Source of the DNA: Claveliimonas acetigenes | Lineage (GTDB): Bacteria; Bacillota; Clostridia; Lachnospirales; Lachnospiraceae | Direction of reading: 5' to 3' | Assembly (NCBI RefSeq): GCF_025567385.1 | Contig: NZ_JAOQJU010000006.1 | Coordinates: 68,956-132,955 of the forward strand | Length of the DNA: 64,000 nucleotides | The notes under the pieces: model-generated | Databases searched by the model: none | What the model saw: the letters and a program-made list of their open reading frames with translations, nothing else | What the model was told of the DNA's origin: nothing | Program-made: the position numbers and the translations under genes | Shown here: one piece after another, positions 7,047 to 15,589 of the stretch | Layout: each line of letters begins with the position of its first letter | How positions within the stretch are numbered: position 1 is the stretch's first letter

Positions 7047-8351
7047 ATGGAGCCAACCGTCAGCATTATTGTGCCGGTATACAATGCCGAGGGCACACTT
7101 ACCCGCTGCATCGACAGCATTTTGAACCAAGAATATAACGACTTTGAACTTTTACTGATTGATGACGGTAGCCAGGACTCTTCCGGCGCCATCTGCGACA
7201 GCTATGCCTCTGCAGATTCCCGTGTCCGCGTCGTCCATAAGGTAAATTCGGGCGTTTCTGATTCCAGAAATCTTGCTCTTGACATGGCACGCGGCACATA
7301 CCTTCAATTTCTGGACAGCGATGACTGGATTACCCCAAACGCCACCCGGCTCTTGGTAGAAACTGCCGAGCACTATCACTGTGACATGGTAATTTCTGAT
7401 TTCTACCGGGTTGTTGGAAAACGGGTATCCCATAAGGGCAATATAGAGGAAGACTGCGTACTGACCCGAGAAGAATTTGCTGCACATATGCTTGAAAATC
7501 CGGCAGATTTCTACTACGGCGTACTCTGGAACAAACTGTTCCGCCGCAGTATCGTTGAAAGCCATCATCTCCGCATGGACACTCATATCAGCTGGTGTGA
7601 GGATTTTATGTTTAATCTGGAATATATCCGTTATGCAGACGTCTTCTTCGCCCTTCAGGTGCCAATTTATTATTATGTAAAAACCAAAGGTTCTCTTGCC
7701 AGTCAGGGAATGAACATTTCCAAGACTATCAAGATGAAACTCATGGTCTTTGAATATTATCATAATTTTTATAAGCATGTCCTGGACGAAGCAGATTATG
7801 AGAAGAACCGGCTGCAGGTCTACCGTTTTCTGGTGGATGCTGCAAATGATGGCATCGTACCGCCCACCATCCTGCCCGGTTCCAAGAAATTGGGAGAAGA
7901 AAGAAGCCAGGTCTCAGCAGATGTCCTGGCCGCCGAGGGCTTCCTCATGGATGACTACCGGAGCCGGAAGCTTATGGATTACTATCTGGAACCCATTGCC
8001 CTGAAAAATGACCTGACGCTGGATGAAGTCCGTCTTCTGATGTACTTAACCCAGCCTCACCACAGCAGCAGCCGGAAAGAACTTGCAGACTTTGCGAATT
8101 TATCTCTGCGAAGCCTGTCCGTACTGCTCCAGAAGCTTTCCTCCAAAAATTATCTAAAGGTGGAAAATAAACGAAGCTCCAAACAGCTTCAGATTGTGTT
8201 CCTCCCCCTTGCCACACCGGTTCTGGCCGAGATTTCCACCGCCCAAGGAAATTATGACCGCGCACGTTTTGCCGGATTTACAGAGGATGATTTGATTCAA
8301 TATGCATATTTTACAGAAAAAATCAAGCACAATATGCAGAAAATCCTTTAA
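7047..8351 (+). CDS. Family 2 glycosyltransferase fused to a winged-helix domain
   Basis: A 434-residue protein. Residues 4-230 are a GT-A glycosyltransferase: VSIIVPVYNAEGTL at the start, IDDGSQD (38-44), and LDSDDW (89-94) with the metal-binding Asp residues. After a helical middle part, residues 323-434 look like a MarR-type winged helix: LTLDEVRLLMYL, then SSRKELADFANLSLRSLSVLLQ as helix-turn-helix, then a KNYLKVENKRSSKQLQIVFLP wing. There is no membrane helix, so it should be cytoplasmic. AGGAG lies ten bases before the ATG. The fusion is clear because the frame is continuous. Whether the second domain binds DNA or only serves as a fold is unknown, as is the sugar acceptor. Confidence 0.85.
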   Translation: MEPTVSIIVPVYNAEGTLTRCIDSILNQEYNDFELLLIDDGSQDSSGAICDSYASADSRVRVVHKVNSGVSDSRNLALDMARGTYLQFLDSDDWITPNATRLLVETAEHYHCDMVISDFYRVVGKRVSHKGNIEEDCVLTREEFAAHMLENPADFYYGVLWNKLFRRSIVESHHLRMDTHISWCEDFMFNLEYIRYADVFFALQVPIYYYVKTKGSLASQGMNISKTIKMKLMVFEYYHNFYKHVLDEADYEKNRLQVYRFLVDAANDGIVPPTILPGSKKLGEERSQVSADVLAAEGFLMDDYRSRKLMDYYLEPIALKNDLTLDEVRLLMYLTQPHHSSSRKELADFANLSLRSLSVLLQKLSSKNYLKVENKRSSKQLQIVFLPLATPVLAEISTAQGNYDRARFAGFTEDDLIQYAYFTEKIKHNMQKIL

Positions 8352-8378
8352 AGGATCCAATTTTTCCGGGCATTCTGC

Positions 8379-9320
8379 TTATGCTATCCCCTCAACCAGG
8401 ACAGAAAACATAAGCAAGAAAATCCCCAAAACCATCATGCCAATCCCGACGGCAATCAGCAAAATCAAAGTCTGTTTCTTTTCTCTCGGGAATACACCGT
8501 TCTCATATCCGGGCTGTCCCTTATGGAGCAGATAATTTCCCAGATAAATAAGAAGCGGCGCTGCCCCTCCGTACATAACATAAAGTGCAACGGAACCAAG
8601 GGGCAGCTCTGTCATCTGGGCAGAAGTCCCCGCCGCCTGAATCAGGTCTGTCCCGGTCATCTTCAGCAGAGCATTTAAAACAGCCAGTAACAGAATGGGA
8701 AAGGCATTATTTATCAGATGAAACAGCATATTATAGAACATATTCTCCGTCTCAAACAGCAGATACCCCATCGCAATCCCCAAAAGCATTGTCGGCACCA
8801 TACGCCAGATACTGCCGTGAAAAGCTCCGAAAATAACCGATACAATGATAATTGCCGCCCATCTGTTCTTCATACTCCGAAAACAGCTAAGAAGCGCTCC
8901 GCGGAAAGCCATCTCCTCACAAATTGCCGGGGTAAGCGAAATAACCAGTAAGGACAGAAGCACCGGAGCGCTCACCATAACATCCTGAATTCCCTGTCCT
9001 GCCCCCATCACTTCCTGTGGGAAAAAGTATGCAATCACCATGGTAATCAGCAATGCGCCCCAGTATGCCCCTATCCAGAGCACCACCGTTCCGGCTATTT
9101 TCACTGCTTCCGGCTTCTTGAACGGGAAAATGCTCCGCAGCCTGCCCCGGAAAATCAGAAAAACTCCCACCGCTATCACCACCAGCAGCGCTTCACTAAC
9201 TACCGTACCCAAAAGCCCCATCCAGGCTCCCAGGAAATCGCTCAGCCAGAAAATATCTATGGCATACAAAACAACCAGTAATACTGCAATTCCATATGGT
9301 TTTAATTTCTTTCTATTCAT
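8379..9320 (-). CDS. CPBP family intramembrane metalloprotease
   Basis: I start it at ATG 9320 (MNRKKLKPYG), which has GGAG seven bases upstream and overlaps the stop of the preceding gene by 8 bp; the open frame continues upstream inside that gene but has no site. The 313-residue protein has about eight membrane helices and the CPBP/Rce1-like motifs EEMAFRG (first catalytic Glu pair), FGAFHGS and a later HLINNAFP. Bacterial members are linked to bacteriocin self-immunity or protein processing. The substrate here is unknown. Confidence 0.88.
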   Translation of the reverse strand: MNRKKLKPYGIAVLLVVLYAIDIFWLSDFLGAWMGLLGTVVSEALLVVIAVGVFLIFRGRLRSIFPFKKPEAVKIAGTVVLWIGAYWGALLITMVIAYFFPQEVMGAGQGIQDVMVSAPVLLSLLVISLTPAICEEMAFRGALLSCFRSMKNRWAAIIIVSVIFGAFHGSIWRMVPTMLLGIAMGYLLFETENMFYNMLFHLINNAFPILLLAVLNALLKMTGTDLIQAAGTSAQMTELPLGSVALYVMYGGAAPLLIYLGNYLLHKGQPGYENGVFPREKKQTLILLIAVGIGMMVLGIFLLMFSVLVEGIA

Positions 9321-10029
9321 AAGCCGTCTCCTTTTCGTAAAATGGGCATGCATGCCGGATACACTGTTCATTCTCTCCGCAGAAACTGCACACAGTCTTC
9401 CGGGGCATCTCCAGCCTGATTCCAAATTCTTCATCAATCCCCTCAGATGCCGCCTGTACCGCCAGGAAGGAATCTCTCTTGCAGCATCTCGGTCCGCCAC
9501 AGGAACCAATCTTCTGCAATGCTCTTGCCGTCATAAGATTTGCCTGTCCCCAGGATTTTCCGCTTAAAGGCGTCGCTTTCTTCATAATGCTGAACGCAAT
9601 CCCCGTACTGACCGCCGCCCCGCAGCATCCCCAGAATCCGCAGATGCCGCCCGGTACTTCTCTGCCTCTGCGTACCATCTCTTCCATCGCCCACGGATAA
9701 TCTATCTGGCCGCCGCAATTATGGTATACAGTCAAAAGAACGGCTCCCACCAGCACGTGATGCTCCGGTCCATGCATATAGATATAAGGATTATCCATGA
9801 TTTCCTGCATCAAACAGATGGGGTTCCTGCTGCCTGATTTCCTGCAGACTTCCTCTATCACTTCAATCCCACGCTTGCTGTGACAAACATCACACACATA
9901 ATGTCCGTCCTCACAGCTTACATTATTCTCAAACTTCTTATGACAAATGCTGCACTCCATTTCTCTGGCATTCTCATAGTATAATAATGGCTTCCCACAC
10001 ACCAGACATGCGCCTCTTTTTCCTGACAT
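9313..10029 (-). CDS. DUF5714-like cysteine-rich protein
   Basis: I start it at ATG 10029 (MSGKRGACLVCGKPL), which follows AAGGAG and AAAGGG; an ATG seven codons upstream has no site. The roughly 238-residue protein is Cys-rich. Two CxxC pairs near the N-terminus (CLVCGK, CSICHK) and another (CDVCHSKRG) look like zinc ribbons. The core carries YMHGPEHHVLVGA, PGGICGFWGCCGAAVS and GGPRCCKRDS, and CSFCGENEQC lies near the end. This fits the uncharacterised DUF5714 family, whose conserved His and Cys residues suggest metal binding. It overlaps the CPBP protease gene by 8 bp. No function is known. Confidence 0.7.
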   Translation of the reverse strand: MSGKRGACLVCGKPLLYYENAREMECSICHKKFENNVSCEDGHYVCDVCHSKRGIEVIEEVCRKSGSRNPICLMQEIMDNPYIYMHGPEHHVLVGAVLLTVYHNCGGQIDYPWAMEEMVRRGREVPGGICGFWGCCGAAVSTGIAFSIMKKATPLSGKSWGQANLMTARALQKIGSCGGPRCCKRDSFLAVQAASEGIDEEFGIRLEMPRKTVCSFCGENEQCIRHACPFYEKETAYE

Positions 10030-10164
10030 ATGTATCCCTTTCTCCTTCATAATTATACAAAAATATTCAGAATTTCTTCAGAAATTACCACCCTTTATCT
10101 TTAATTGTTTTTTGTACACTATTCCTATACAAAAACGATGCACTTACATAAAGGGGGATTCATT

Positions 10165-10764
10165 ATGAGAGCTGCGACAGCCAAACTTGAAAACTTTGTC
10201 TTATCTGTCAGCCCAATCGCAGAAATCGGCTACCAGCGGACTTACTCTGCTTCTTCACTGATTCTGTTGTTTTTTATTTTTTCTGGAATGGGATGGATAT
10301 GGGAAGTGATTTTACATATCATTGAAGATGGAATGATTATTAACCGCGGTGTCCTCGCCGGCCCATGGCTTCCAATCTACGGAGCCGGTGGAATCCTGAT
10401 TCTGCTCCTCCTGAAAAAATGGCGCAGACAGCCTTTTCATCTGTTCGGCATGATTATGTTATTATGCGGAACAATTGAGTATTTCACCAGCGTGATGTTA
10501 GAAATGCTGTTCGGCGTCAGATGGTGGGATTACAGCGACATGCTGTTCCAGCTCCGGGGACGGGTATGCCTGGAAGGGCTTACTATCTTCGGCTTCGGCG
10601 GACTCTTCATCGTCTATGCCGCTGCCCCGTTTCTGGACAACCGGATACAGAAACTGTCCACCCAAAAACGCAGAATCCTCTGTATGCTTTTGCTTCTTCT
10701 CTTTACGGGAGATCTGCTGTATTCCTTCCTGAACCCCAACATGGGATTCGGGATAACCACATAG
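10165..10764 (+). CDS. PF06541 (CmpB-like) putative permease
   Basis: I start it at ATG 10165, seven bases after an AAGGGGG; the longer in-frame start at 10105 has no site. The 199-residue protein has about five membrane helices. FSGMGWIWEVILHI, NRGVLAGPWLPIYGAGG, IEYFTSVMLEMLFGVRWWDYS and RGRVCLEGLTIFGFGG are the hallmarks of the PF06541 'putative ABC transporter permease' family, common in Lachnospiraceae. No ATPase partner is adjacent. Its stop is only four bases from the stop of the convergent sirtuin gene. Confidence 0.82.
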   Translation: MRAATAKLENFVLSVSPIAEIGYQRTYSASSLILLFFIFSGMGWIWEVILHIIEDGMIINRGVLAGPWLPIYGAGGILILLLLKKWRRQPFHLFGMIMLLCGTIEYFTSVMLEMLFGVRWWDYSDMLFQLRGRVCLEGLTIFGFGGLFIVYAAAPFLDNRIQKLSTQKRRILCMLLLLLFTGDLLYSFLNPNMGFGITT

Positions 10765-10768
10765 ACAG

Positions 10769-11500
10769 CTACTGTGAAACGACGATCTGCCCCAGTATCT
10801 GTCCGATTGGCGCAGCAATGCTAAGCTCAGCCCCCACTTCCTTTGCTGTCGCGCTTTTATTAATCACCACCAGATGTTTTCCTCTGAAATAATCAATAAA
10901 TCCGGCCGCCGGATACACCACCAGAGATGTTCCGCCGATAATCAGCATATCTGCCTGACTGATTGCCCGGATGCTTTTCTGTATGATTCCAGAATCCAGC
11001 CCTTCTTCATAAAGAACCACATCCGGCTTAATCAGACCGCCGCACTGGCACCGAGGTACCCCCTCTGCATGTTTCACGTATGCCGCATCGTAGAACCTGC
11101 CGCATTTTTGACAGTAATTGCGGTGGATGCTTCCATGGAGTTCCAGTACATTCCTGCTGCCTGCCGCCTGATGAAGGCCGTCAATATTCTGAGTAACGAC
11201 TGCTGTCAGCTTTCCTTTTGCTTCCAGTTCCGCCAGTTTCCTGTGCGCCGGATTCGGCTGTGCCGAAAGAAACATCATCTTCTCTTTATAAAATTCATAA
11301 AATGCTTCCGTATGATGCACGAAGAAACTATGGCTTACGATCTGCTCCGGCGAATACTTGTAGCTCTGCCGGTACAGCCCGTCGGCGCTTCGGAAATCCG
11401 GAATATTACTTTCCGTGGATACTCCCGCCCCGCCAAAAAATACAATATTGCTGCTGTCGTCAATCATTTCCTGCAGTTTCTTCACTTCATTCTCATACAT
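10769..11500 (-). CDS. cobB: NAD-dependent protein deacylase, SIR2 family
   Basis: A 243-residue sirtuin. It has GAGVSTESNIPDFRS (24-38) for NAD binding, TQNIDGLHQ (103-111), the catalytic His122 in LELHGS, and zinc ligands Cys130, Cys133, Cys151 and Cys153. Near the C-terminus GTSLVVYPAA is also typical. It removes acetyl or other acyl groups from lysines using NAD. Its ATG overlaps the stop of the FabT-like gene (TAATG), so the two are translationally coupled at the end of the fatty-acid gene cluster. That placement suggests, but does not prove, a link to acyl-CoA or acyl-ACP status. Confidence 0.94.
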   Translation of the reverse strand: MYENEVKKLQEMIDDSSNIVFFGGAGVSTESNIPDFRSADGLYRQSYKYSPEQIVSHSFFVHHTEAFYEFYKEKMMFLSAQPNPAHRKLAELEAKGKLTAVVTQNIDGLHQAAGSRNVLELHGSIHRNYCQKCGRFYDAAYVKHAEGVPRCQCGGLIKPDVVLYEEGLDSGIIQKSIRAISQADMLIIGGTSLVVYPAAGFIDYFRGKHLVVINKSATAKEVGAELSIAAPIGQILGQIVVSQ

Positions 11501-11976
11501 TACGCTTCCTCCTCCGGCATACTCTTCGATTCTCCCTGCTTACTATAGCCATGGAAGAATTCTGTCAGTCCATCCAATGTCTTCATAAGAACCGGAATCT
11601 CATCCTCTGTCAGTTTATCTAAGATTGCCTGCGTCATCTGATGATGATAATCCGCATGATGGTGGTAGGCATGGATTCCTTTGTCCGTCAGCTTAATAAT
11701 CACGACTCTCCGATCCTCGTCACTTCTGTACCGCTCTACATACTTCTTCCTGACAAGATTGTTAATCGCCGTGGTAAGTGTACCTACGGTAATATTCAGC
11801 TTCTTTGCAACGGAAGACATATTATTCCCCTCTCCCAGACCGATTGCTTCCATAATATGCATATCAGTGTTGGTAATATCCTTAAATTCTTCTGTAATAA
11901 TCGCTTTTCCTTCCAACTCCCAGATTTCATTAATCAGGTGAACCAGAATATCATTGATTGTCTTATACGCATCCAT
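11500..11976 (-). CDS. fabT: MarR family regulator, FabT-like
   Basis: A 158-residue winged-helix protein. NTDMHIMEAIGLGEGNNMSSVAKKLNITVGTLTTAINNLVRKKYVER is the MarR helix-turn-helix, with recognition helix TVGTLTTAINNLV, followed by the wing DEDRRVVIIKLTDKG. A His-rich patch (AYHHHADYHH) follows. In Streptococcus, FabT sits within the fab cluster and represses it with acyl-ACP as corepressor. Here the gene is at the far end of the cluster, but a TTTGA-N3-TCAAA FabT-type site overlaps the fabH promoter 9 kb upstream. It also has its own promoter. The name is by family and context. Confidence 0.85.
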   Translation of the reverse strand: MDAYKTINDILVHLINEIWELEGKAIITEEFKDITNTDMHIMEAIGLGEGNNMSSVAKKLNITVGTLTTAINNLVRKKYVERYRSDEDRRVVIIKLTDKGIHAYHHHADYHHQMTQAILDKLTEDEIPVLMKTLDGLTEFFHGYSKQGESKSMPEEEA

Positions 11977-12011
11977 TGCATTTCCCTCTTCCAGTAAACT
12001 TTCCTTTTCTT

Positions 12012-12041
12012 ATTATACCCACTGTCGGCACAAAGAATCAA
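12012..12041 (-). promoter_or_regulatory. Internal promoter for fabT-cobB
   Basis: On the minus strand TTGATT (12041-12036) and TATAAT (12017-12012) are spaced by 18 bp, 35 bases before the fabT start. This would let the regulator and sirtuin be made apart from the long fab transcript. Confidence 0.6.
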
Positions 12042-12075
12042 TCCTTTCTTTTTAGATTTCTTACATTGATTCTTT
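12032..12075. repeat. 11-bp inverted repeat between accDA and fabT
   Basis: AAAGAATCAAT (12032-12042) and ATTGATTCTTT (12065-12075) are perfect inverted arms around 22 bp. One arm contains the -35 box of the fabT promoter and the other overlaps the end of accDA. It could be a hairpin lowering read-through or a regulator site; no T-run follows. Confidence 0.6.
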
Positions 12076-13792
12076 ACATCATCCTGAACCTTTTGTAACG
12101 CCTCTCTGCCAGTTCATCCGGCGTAATCGTTCCATACTTATGCAGGAATTTCAGGATCTCGCCGTCCAGGATTTCCGTTACCTGCACCATCGAATCCTTC
12201 GTCAGATGTTCCGGCTCCGGAATGATCCGTTCTACCATCTTTCTTTCATACAAATCTGCTGCCGTCAGCTTCATTACCTCCGCCGCTTCTTTCGCCTTCG
12301 TGCTGTCTTTCCACAGAATACTTGCAAATCCTTCCGGTGATAAAATGGAATAAACCGCATTCTCCAGCATCCACACTTCATCCGAAGTTGCCATGGCAAG
12401 GGCGCCGCCGCTTCCGCCTTCTCCAATAACAATGGACAGCGTCGGGACTTTCAGTGCTGACATTTCATAAATATTTCTTGCGATTGCCTCTCCCTGTCCT
12501 CTTTCTTCTGCCTCAATCCCACAGAAGGCTCCCGGTGTATCTACCAGACAGATTACCGGCCTGCCGAACTTCTCCGCCTGCTTCATCAGGCGCAGCGCTT
12601 TCCGGTATCCATCCGGCGAAGGCATACCGAAATTGCGTTCAATATTTTCCTTCGTATCTCTTCCCTTTGCCTGTGCAATCACAGTAACCGGAATCCCATG
12701 GAAGCTTGCAATTCCTCCTACGACTGCCCGGTCATCCGCAAAGCAGCGGTCTCCATGTAATTCCATAAAGTCTTCAAAAAGTTCCTCTATATAATCCGTC
12801 CCTACCGGACGGTTTTTCTCTCTGGAACAAAGGACCCTGTCCCATGCAGTTTTTTCCGGCTCCGATTCCCGCTCTTTCGCAAACTGTTCCCCAGCCTGCG
12901 CAGGAGTCCCTGCCGGACACTCTCGCGCCGTCTGCTTCTTATGCTGCTTTATCAACTGTGAAAGCTCCTCACGCATCTCTTCCCGCCCGATGATTCTATC
13001 AATAAAACCATGCTCCAGCAAGAATTCAGAACTCTGGAACCCTTTGGGCAGTTTCTGTCCGATGGTCTGTTCAATCACCCGTGGACCGGCGAACCCAATC
13101 AATGCCCCTGGCTCTGCCAGAATGATGTCTCCAAGCATTGCAAAGCTGGCGGTCACCCCTCCGGTGGTAGGGTCTGTAAGCACAGAAATATAAAGAAGTC
13201 CGGCATCACTATGCCGCTTCAATGCGGCAGAAGTCTTCGCCATCTGCATAAGGGATGTGATTCCTTCCTGCATTCTGGCTCCGCCGGAACAGGCAAAGAG
13301 TATGACTGGGAGCTGCTCCTTCGTCGCACGCTCTACCGCCCTCGTAATCTTCTCTCCTACGGCCCAGCCCATGCTCGCCATCAGAAAACGTCCGTCACAG
13401 ACGCCCAACACTACATCATTTCCTTCAATCTTTCCGCGCCCGGTCACAACTGCTTCCCGAAGTCCGGTCTTTTCCTGCACATTCTGCAGTTTCTCTTCAT
13501 ACCCTTTATAATCCATGGGATTTTGCCCCTTCAGGTTTTCATCCCACTCTTCAAATGTTCCCGCGTCTACAATCATCTGTATCCTGCGCCGGGCATGGAC
13601 ACGGAAATAGCCGCCGCATTTTGGACAAATATAGTAACCCTGCTTTACATCCTCGGCAATAATCGCAGCACCGCATTTATTACATCGGCAAAGCAGCCCT
13701 TCCGGCACCTGGGGTCTTGCCCCTTTCAGGGCACTGCCGCTGCGCCGCATACGGGACTGCTTCGTTTTCTTAAACATATTTTCAATCTTCAT
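12074..13792 (-). CDS. accDA: Acetyl-CoA carboxylase carboxyltransferase, fused beta and alpha subunits
   Basis: A protein of about 572 residues joins AccD and AccA, which are separate in most bacteria. The N-terminal part has the AccD zinc ribbon (CNKCGAAI, CPKCGGYF), then the beta-type core with CSGGARMQEG and GGVTASFAMLGD. A charged linker (about 280-310) leads to the alpha part with DTPGAFCG, ERGQGEAIARN and GEGGSGGALA. It transfers carboxyl from biotin on AccB to acetyl-CoA, giving malonyl-CoA. The start is taken at ATG 13792, overlapping accC by 11 bp; a TTG two codons upstream is possible. Confidence 0.93.
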   Translation of the reverse strand: MKIENMFKKTKQSRMRRSGSALKGARPQVPEGLLCRCNKCGAAIIAEDVKQGYYICPKCGGYFRVHARRRIQMIVDAGTFEEWDENLKGQNPMDYKGYEEKLQNVQEKTGLREAVVTGRGKIEGNDVVLGVCDGRFLMASMGWAVGEKITRAVERATKEQLPVILFACSGGARMQEGITSLMQMAKTSAALKRHSDAGLLYISVLTDPTTGGVTASFAMLGDIILAEPGALIGFAGPRVIEQTIGQKLPKGFQSSEFLLEHGFIDRIIGREEMREELSQLIKQHKKQTARECPAGTPAQAGEQFAKERESEPEKTAWDRVLCSREKNRPVGTDYIEELFEDFMELHGDRCFADDRAVVGGIASFHGIPVTVIAQAKGRDTKENIERNFGMPSPDGYRKALRLMKQAEKFGRPVICLVDTPGAFCGIEAEERGQGEAIARNIYEMSALKVPTLSIVIGEGGSGGALAMATSDEVWMLENAVYSILSPEGFASILWKDSTKAKEAAEVMKLTAADLYERKMVERIIPEPEHLTKDSMVQVTEILDGEILKFLHKYGTITPDELAERRYKRFRMM

Positions 13793-15134
13793 AACCAATC
13801 ACTTTATTCTCAATAAACTCCACATCAATATTCCCTGACAAATAATCGGGATGATTAAAAATCTCATACTGATAATCTACATTCGTATCAATTCCTTCTA
13901 TAATTACCTCACCCAGCGCACTCTGCATTTTGCGGATAGCTTCCTCCCGGTTCTGCGCCCAGACAATCAGCTTCGCAATCATAGAATCGTAATAAGGCGG
14001 AATCGTGCATCCACTGTAAACAGCAGAATCTACGCGGATTCCTTTACCGCCCGGCAGATACAGATCTGTAATCAGACCGGGAGACGGACGAAATCCCTCC
14101 GCCGGGTTTTCCGCATTAATCCGGCATTCAATTGCATGTCCTTTCAACTGCACATCCTCCTGCCGGTAAGAAAGAGGAAGTCCTGATGCAATCCGGATCT
14201 GCTCTTTCACCAAGTCAATCCCGGTTACCCACTCGGTCATCGGATGCTCCACCTGAATCCTGGTGTTCATTTCCATGAAATAGAACTTCTGGTTTTTCTC
14301 CAGCAGAAATTCGATCGTCCCGGCATTCACATATCCAGCCGCCTTCGCCGCTTTCACTGCTGCCTCGCCCATTTTCTTCCGAAGTTCTTCCGAAATCGCA
14401 GCGCAGGGCGATTCTTCTATCATCTTCTGATGATTTCTCTGGATAGAGCAATCCCGCTCTCCCAGATGAATTACATGCCCCATCTCATCTGCCAGAATCT
14501 GAAATTCAATATGTCTCGGATGCCGTACAAAATGCTCGATATACATCGTGTCATCACCAAACGCCATCTGCGCTTCCTTCTGTGCCGTCCGAAAACTCTC
14601 CGCAAATTCCTCCGGCGTATCAGCTACACGCATCCCTTTACCTCCGCCGCCCAGCGCCGCCTTGATAATGACGGGATACCCAATCTTCTCCGCTTCCCTG
14701 CTGCCGGTTTCCACATCATAAATAGGTTCCGTGCTTCCCGGAATCACGGGAACTCCTGCTGCAATCATGGTGTTCCTTGCCTCCTGCTTGTTGCCAAGCT
14801 TTGCAATAACCTCTGACCCCGGTCCGATAAAGGTAATATGACACTGCTCACACAGCTCGGCAAACCGGCTGTTCTCCGACAGGAATCCGAATCCCGGATG
14901 GATAGCGTCAGCTCCCGACACAATGGTGGCACTGATAATTCTTTCCATGTTGAGATAACTTTCCTTTGAAGGCGCCGGCCCGATACAGACCGCCTCGTCG
15001 GCGAGCTGGGTATGCAGCGCCTCTTTATCTGCCTCCGAATACACAGCTACCGTCTCAATTCCCATTTCCCTGCACGCACGGATAATGCGCACGGCAATCT
15101 CTCCCCGGTTTGCAATCAATATTTTCCTAATCAT
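13782..15134 (-). CDS. accC: Biotin carboxylase
   Basis: The start is taken at MIRKILIANRGEIAVR (ATG 15134), which overlaps the fabZ stop by 8 bp and follows an AGGG; the frame extends six codons further up without need. About 450 residues, the normal length. The ATP-grasp core shows KAALGGGGKGMR (glycine-rich ATP loop), ERDCSIQRNHQK, EMNTRIQVEHPMTE (catalytic and metal residues) and the C-terminal VDSAVYSGCTIPPYYDSMIAK. It carboxylates biotin on AccB with ATP and bicarbonate. Confidence 0.96.
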   Translation of the reverse strand: MIRKILIANRGEIAVRIIRACREMGIETVAVYSEADKEALHTQLADEAVCIGPAPSKESYLNMERIISATIVSGADAIHPGFGFLSENSRFAELCEQCHITFIGPGSEVIAKLGNKQEARNTMIAAGVPVIPGSTEPIYDVETGSREAEKIGYPVIIKAALGGGGKGMRVADTPEEFAESFRTAQKEAQMAFGDDTMYIEHFVRHPRHIEFQILADEMGHVIHLGERDCSIQRNHQKMIEESPCAAISEELRKKMGEAAVKAAKAAGYVNAGTIEFLLEKNQKFYFMEMNTRIQVEHPMTEWVTGIDLVKEQIRIASGLPLSYRQEDVQLKGHAIECRINAENPAEGFRPSPGLITDLYLPGGKGIRVDSAVYSGCTIPPYYDSMIAKLIVWAQNREEAIRKMQSALGEVIIEGIDTNVDYQYEIFNHPDYLSGNIDVEFIENKVIGYED

Positions 15135-15573
15135 TTTTCCCTGCCTGTCCAACCATAAAGGTTAATTCTGCACTGACAACAATCTTTCCATCCACGCTGG
15201 CTTCCGCCCTGCCGACTCCCATCGGTCCTTTTCTTTTTATAATCCGCGTCTCCAGCCTGACTTTATCTCCCGGAACAATCTTTCCTTTGAATTTACAGTT
15301 ATTAATTGCACCGAAATACGCCGTCTTCCCCTGATTTTCTTCCATACTCAGGATTGCCACCGCACCCACCTGTGCAAGCGCTTCCACCGTCAGGACGCCC
15401 GGCATCACCGGCTCCTGCGGAAAATGCCCCCGGAAAAAATCTTCCCGGTATGTAACACATTTATATCCCACTGCATACTCTCCCGGCTCATAATCTTCAA
15501 TAAAGTCCACCAGAAGAAATGGATGACGGTGTGGGATAATTTCTTTTATCTGATTAATATCCAAATGCTTCAC
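15127..15573 (-). CDS. fabZ: 3-hydroxyacyl-ACP dehydratase FabZ
   Basis: I start it at GTG 15573 (VKHLDINQIKEIIPHRHPFL), seven bases after GGGGAGG; the open frame 15 codons upstream would overlap accB. That gives 148 residues, normal for FabZ. The hot-dog fold motifs are PHRHPFLLVD and GHFPQEPVMPGVLTVEALAQ, with the catalytic His and Glu. It removes water from 3-hydroxyacyl-ACP. It lies 16 bp after accB and overlaps accC. Confidence 0.95.
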   Translation of the reverse strand: MKHLDINQIKEIIPHRHPFLLVDFIEDYEPGEYAVGYKCVTYREDFFRGHFPQEPVMPGVLTVEALAQVGAVAILSMEENQGKTAYFGAINNCKFKGKIVPGDKVRLETRIIKRKGPMGVGRAEASVDGKIVVSAELTFMVGQAGKND

Positions 15574-15589
15574 TTTACATCCTCCCCGC

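Noticed and set aside
8379..9509. Longer N-terminus of the CPBP protease starting at 9509
   Set aside because: It would overlap the upstream gene by about 200 bp; the ATG at 9320 has a ribosome site and begins at the first membrane helix.
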